Below are positions 61,656 through 64,000 of a stretch of 64,000 bases of DNA, one piece after another. This DNA is from Streptomyces sp. HUAS ZL42. Its GTDB lineage: Bacteria; Actinomycetota; Actinomycetes; Streptomycetales; Streptomycetaceae. The translations under genes were made by a program, and so were the position numbers. Each line of letters opens with the position of its first letter. Positions within the stretch are counted from its first letter, which is position 1. Below the pieces are notes generated by a model that was not told where the DNA came from, did no database searches, and saw only the letters and a list, made by a program, of their open reading frames with translations. Where the stretch lies: NCBI RefSeq assembly GCF_040782645.1, contig NZ_CP160403.1, positions 3,038,001-3,102,000 of the forward strand. The letters run 5' to 3'.

Positions 61656-62387
61656 TCAGACATACGCCGGCGCGGAGACCGACGCGAGGGACCCGTCGTA
61701 GTAGTCCTCGTCCGACTCGTCGTTGATGGCGGCCACGATCGCGATGATCATCACGACCATCACGGCGACGCCTATGACGATGCCGATGATGCCCGTGATC
61801 AGGCCGGCCTGGGCCTGGCCGTAGTTGGTGGCCTCGCCGCGCTGGGCCTTGTGGCGCCCCTTGATCGCGAAGATCACGGCAAGGACGCCGAGCACGACGG
61901 AGAGCACCCCGTACATGCAGAACAGGCAGCAGGACAGGATGCCCAGCACCATCGCCGCGATGCCGTTGCCGTTCTGCGGGGCCATCGGCATGCCCGGCCA
62001 GCCGTAGCCCTGCGGATAGCCGGGGTAGCCGTATCCGCCGGGAGCCGCCGGGCCGGTCGGCGCGATGGGCGGGGGCGGCACGGCGGAACCCGGGCCGCCG
62101 ACGGGAGCGGACGCGGCCGCGCCGGGAGGCGCGTAACCGGGCGGGGGGTAGCCCGGCGCGCCGTAGCCCGGCGGCGGGTAGCCGGCGGGGGTGGAGCCGG
62201 GCGGGGTGAGTCCGTCGTTCGGCATCGCGATGACCGTGGCCTGGTCGTGCACGGACGGCGGCTGAGCCGTGGGGGGCTGCCCGGCGGCGGGCTGCTGGTT
62301 CTTCTCCAGTGACGGCTTGTTCTCCGGCGCCGCCCACGGGTCGGGGCCGGCTGCGGCGTCCCCGCTCGGCTGCGTCGCGTCCGTCAT
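61656..62387 (-). CDS. DUF4190 membrane protein with Pro/Gly/Tyr-rich N-terminus
   Basis: A 243-residue protein. Residues 1-~135 are a disordered Pro/Gly/Tyr/Ala-rich domain with PPGYG-type repeats. Two long hydrophobic segments follow (~145-175 and ~195-225, joined by a basic KGRHKAQRGEA loop), the DUF4190 signature. A short acidic tail contains DESDEDYYD. Such proteins are common in actinobacteria and their function is unknown. It starts at ATG 62387 with AGGGGG 8 nt upstream. Confidence 0.83.
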   Translation of the reverse strand: MTDATQPSGDAAAGPDPWAAPENKPSLEKNQQPAAGQPPTAQPPSVHDQATVIAMPNDGLTPPGSTPAGYPPPGYGAPGYPPPGYAPPGAAASAPVGGPGSAVPPPPIAPTGPAAPGGYGYPGYPQGYGWPGMPMAPQNGNGIAAMVLGILSCCLFCMYGVLSVVLGVLAVIFAIKGRHKAQRGEATNYGQAQAGLITGIIGIVIGVAVMVVMIIAIVAAINDESDEDYYDGSLASVSAPAYV

Positions 62388-62561
62388 GTCAAGTCCCCCT
62401 CGATCGATCGTTCCGTCATGCTACGGCCTCACCACGCACGCTCCCGCCGGGTCCTCCCCCGCCCGTGCCCCACCCCGCGTCCTACGATGTCCGTGCACTC
62501 GATCAGCCGATCACCCGCGCCACACCGACACGGTGCACGGCGCCCTGCCGGGGAGGCCCCC

Positions 62562-63620
62562 TTGACCGACCACGTGGACGCGCGCGCCCCGCGCGACCTG
62601 CACGCCTTCATCGCCGGACTGCCCAAGGCCGAACTGCACGTCCACCATGTCGGCTCCGCCTCCCCCCGCATCGTCTCCGAACTGGCCGCCCGCCACCCCG
62701 ACTCCAAGGTGCCCACGGACGCCGAGGCCCTGGTCGACTTCTTCACGTTCACGGACTTCGCCCACTTCATCGATGTGTACCTGTCCGTCGTCGACCTGAT
62801 CCGCACCCCGGAGGACGTGCGGCTGCTGACGTACGAGGTGGCCCGGGACCTGGCCCGGCAGCAGGTGCGCTACGCCGAGCTGACCATCACCCCGTTCTCC
62901 TCGACCCGGCGCGGGATCGACGAACTGGCCTTCATGGACGCGATCGAGGACGCCCGCAAGGCGGCGGAGGCCGAGTTCGGGACCGTCCTGCGCTGGTGCT
63001 TCGACATCCCCGGCGAGGCGGGCCTCGAGTCCGCCGAGGAGACCGCCCGCCTCGCCACCGACGACCGGGTGCGTCCCGAGGGGCTGGTCTCCTTCGGGCT
63101 CGGCGGGCCCGAAATCGGCGTACCGCGGCCGCAGTTCAAGCCGTACTTCGACCGGGCCATCGCGGCCGGGCTGCGCTCGGTGCCGCACGCCGGCGAGACG
63201 ACCGGCCCGGAGACGGTGTGGGACGCGCTGACCCATCTGCGCGCCGAGCGCATCGGGCACGGCACCAACTCCTTCCAGGACCCGAAGCTCCTCGCGCACC
63301 TCGCCGATCATCGGATCCCGCTGGAGGTGTGCCCGACCTCCAACATCGCCACCCGCGCGGTCCGCACCCTCGACGAGCACCCGATCAAGGAGTTCGTGCG
63401 GGCCGGAATCCTGGTCACGATCAACTCCGACGACCCGCCGATGTTCGGCACCGACCTCAACAACGAGTACGCCGTCGCCGCCCGCCTCCTCGACCTCGAC
63501 GAACGGGGGCTGGCCGACCTCGCCAGGAACGCCGTCGAGGCGTCCTTCCTCGACGAGCCCGGCAAGGCGCGCATCAAGGACGAGATCGACAGGTACACCG
63601 CCGGGTGGCTCGCCCCCTGA
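62562..63620 (+). CDS. Adenosine deaminase family enzyme, candidate aminodeoxyfutalosine deaminase
   Basis: A 352-residue zinc aminohydrolase. The metal ligands are in ELHVHH (His26, His28), HAGET (His209, Glu211) and NSDDPPMFGTD (Asp290), with ERIGHGTN between. The N-terminal motif HVHHVGS differs from the HLHLDG of true adenosine deaminases. As I recall, the S. coelicolor ortholog (SCO5662) deaminates 6-aminodeoxyfutalosine in menaquinone synthesis; the assignment here is by that memory. The start is set at TTG 62562 with GGAGG 6 nt upstream; ATG 62487 and GTG 62574 are in frame but lack a site. Confidence 0.78.
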   Translation: MTDHVDARAPRDLHAFIAGLPKAELHVHHVGSASPRIVSELAARHPDSKVPTDAEALVDFFTFTDFAHFIDVYLSVVDLIRTPEDVRLLTYEVARDLARQQVRYAELTITPFSSTRRGIDELAFMDAIEDARKAAEAEFGTVLRWCFDIPGEAGLESAEETARLATDDRVRPEGLVSFGLGGPEIGVPRPQFKPYFDRAIAAGLRSVPHAGETTGPETVWDALTHLRAERIGHGTNSFQDPKLLAHLADHRIPLEVCPTSNIATRAVRTLDEHPIKEFVRAGILVTINSDDPPMFGTDLNNEYAVAARLLDLDERGLADLARNAVEASFLDEPGKARIKDEIDRYTAGWLAP

Positions 63621-63638
63621 CTTCAGCACAATGGGCCC

Positions 63639-64000
63639 ATGCAGACAGTGACTGCCGTGGCCCATCGCGGCGACCCCTACCGCGTCCGTGAGAACACGAT
63701 CGACTCGCTGCGTTCCGCGCTCGACCTGGGCGCGGACGCGGTCGAGATCGACGTACGGCTCACCCGTGACGGCGTGCCCGTGCTGCTGCACGACGAGACG
63801 CTGAAACGGCTGTGGGAGCAGGACCGGCCGCTGCTCTCGCTGTCGGAGGCGGAGGTGCGCGGGCTGACGGACGGCAAGGTGCCGACGCTGGCGGAGGCGC
63901 TGGCGGCGACCGACGGCAGCCGGGTGATGCTCGACCTGCCGGGCCATCCCGATGTGCGGGCGGCGCGCCGGGTCGTGGACGTCGTCCGCGAGTGCGGGGC
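63639..64000 (+). CDS. Glycerophosphodiester phosphodiesterase, N-terminal part (3' end outside window)
   Basis: The frame from ATG 63639 stays open to the window end (120 residues). It has the family opening VAHRGDPYRVRENTIDSL with the catalytic HRG, then GADAVEIDVRLTRDGVPVLLHD, whose Glu, Asp and second His form the metal and active site. These enzymes split deacylated phospholipids into an alcohol and glycerol 3-phosphate. No signal peptide is seen, so a cytoplasmic form is likely. It starts 18 nt after the deaminase stop and is probably co-transcribed. Confidence 0.88.
   Translation, partial: MQTVTAVAHRGDPYRVRENTIDSLRSALDLGADAVEIDVRLTRDGVPVLLHDETLKRLWEQDRPLLSLSEAEVRGLTDGKVPTLAEALAATDGSRVMLDLPGHPDVRAARRVVDVVRECG

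Noticed and set aside
1..64000. tRNA, rRNA and known riboswitch genes
   Set aside because: Intergenic regions were read for cloverleaf and T-loop patterns on both strands and none was convincing; covariance-model searches (tRNAscan-SE, Rfam) would be decisive.

Overview
The window is high-GC DNA with GTG/TTG starts, ATGA/GTGA stop-start overlaps, a bld/ESX-type secretion locus edge and a nusA-infB block in the arrangement typical of Streptomyces. I read it as a stretch of a Streptomyces chromosome. As I recall, the gene order parallels the S. coelicolor region from about SCO5720 down to SCO5661, with a carbohydrate island inserted; this was not checked against a database.

Region 1 (1-4.9 kb, + strand) is the end of a type VII secretion (ESX) cluster: the C-terminus of EccE, an unrecognised coupled protein, and a 1053-residue ParA/MinD-like ATPase flanked by Pro-rich low-complexity arms. 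Region 2 (4.9-25.3 kb, mostly - strand) is core housekeeping: ribF, truB, rbfA, a DUF503 gene, infB, ylxR, nusA, rimP, proS, two GNAT genes, ispG, rseP, dxr and a long acyl-CoA dehydrogenase. A small + strand group (lipoprotein, DUF4439 protein, kinase-fold protein lacking its catalytic residues) lies between rimP and proS.

Region 3 (25.4-44 kb) is the most coherent accessory unit. It looks like a complete xyloglucan utilisation locus: LacI regulator, GH31 alpha-xylosidase, GH12 and GH74 endo-enzymes (secreted), GH42 beta-galactosidase, GH95 alpha-L-fucosidase, a CUT1-type importer without its own ATPase, and a GH3 beta-glucosidase. Four copies of a GAAGCGCTTC palindrome sit exactly at the promoters: two before lacI and two in the divergent importer/GH3 intergenic region. 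They are very likely the LacI operators. The locus also carries debris: the C-terminal end of a second GH12-like gene next to the regulator, and a secreted chorismate mutase gene broken by a 38-nt palindromic insertion.

Region 4 (44-61 kb) is built around polyamine/GABA catabolism: an aldehyde dehydrogenase and GABA aminotransferase, a PucR-type regulator, and an operon of aldehyde dehydrogenase, PotD-A-B-C-like importer and a PuuB-like FAD oxidoreductase. A 21-bp palindrome covers the -35 box of the predicted promoter of this operon. An orphan VirD4/TraD-like ATPase and a PAP2 phosphatase lie between. Region 5 (61-64 kb) has a NADAR protein, a DUF4190 membrane protein, an adenosine-deaminase-family enzyme (candidate aminodeoxyfutalosine deaminase of menaquinone synthesis) and the start of a glycerophosphodiester phosphodiesterase.

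I saw no tRNA, rRNA, CRISPR array, transposase or integrase. Short Streptomyces-type intergenic palindromes and REP-like repeats occur at 17.6, 19.3, 29.5, 37.0 and 52.2 kb.
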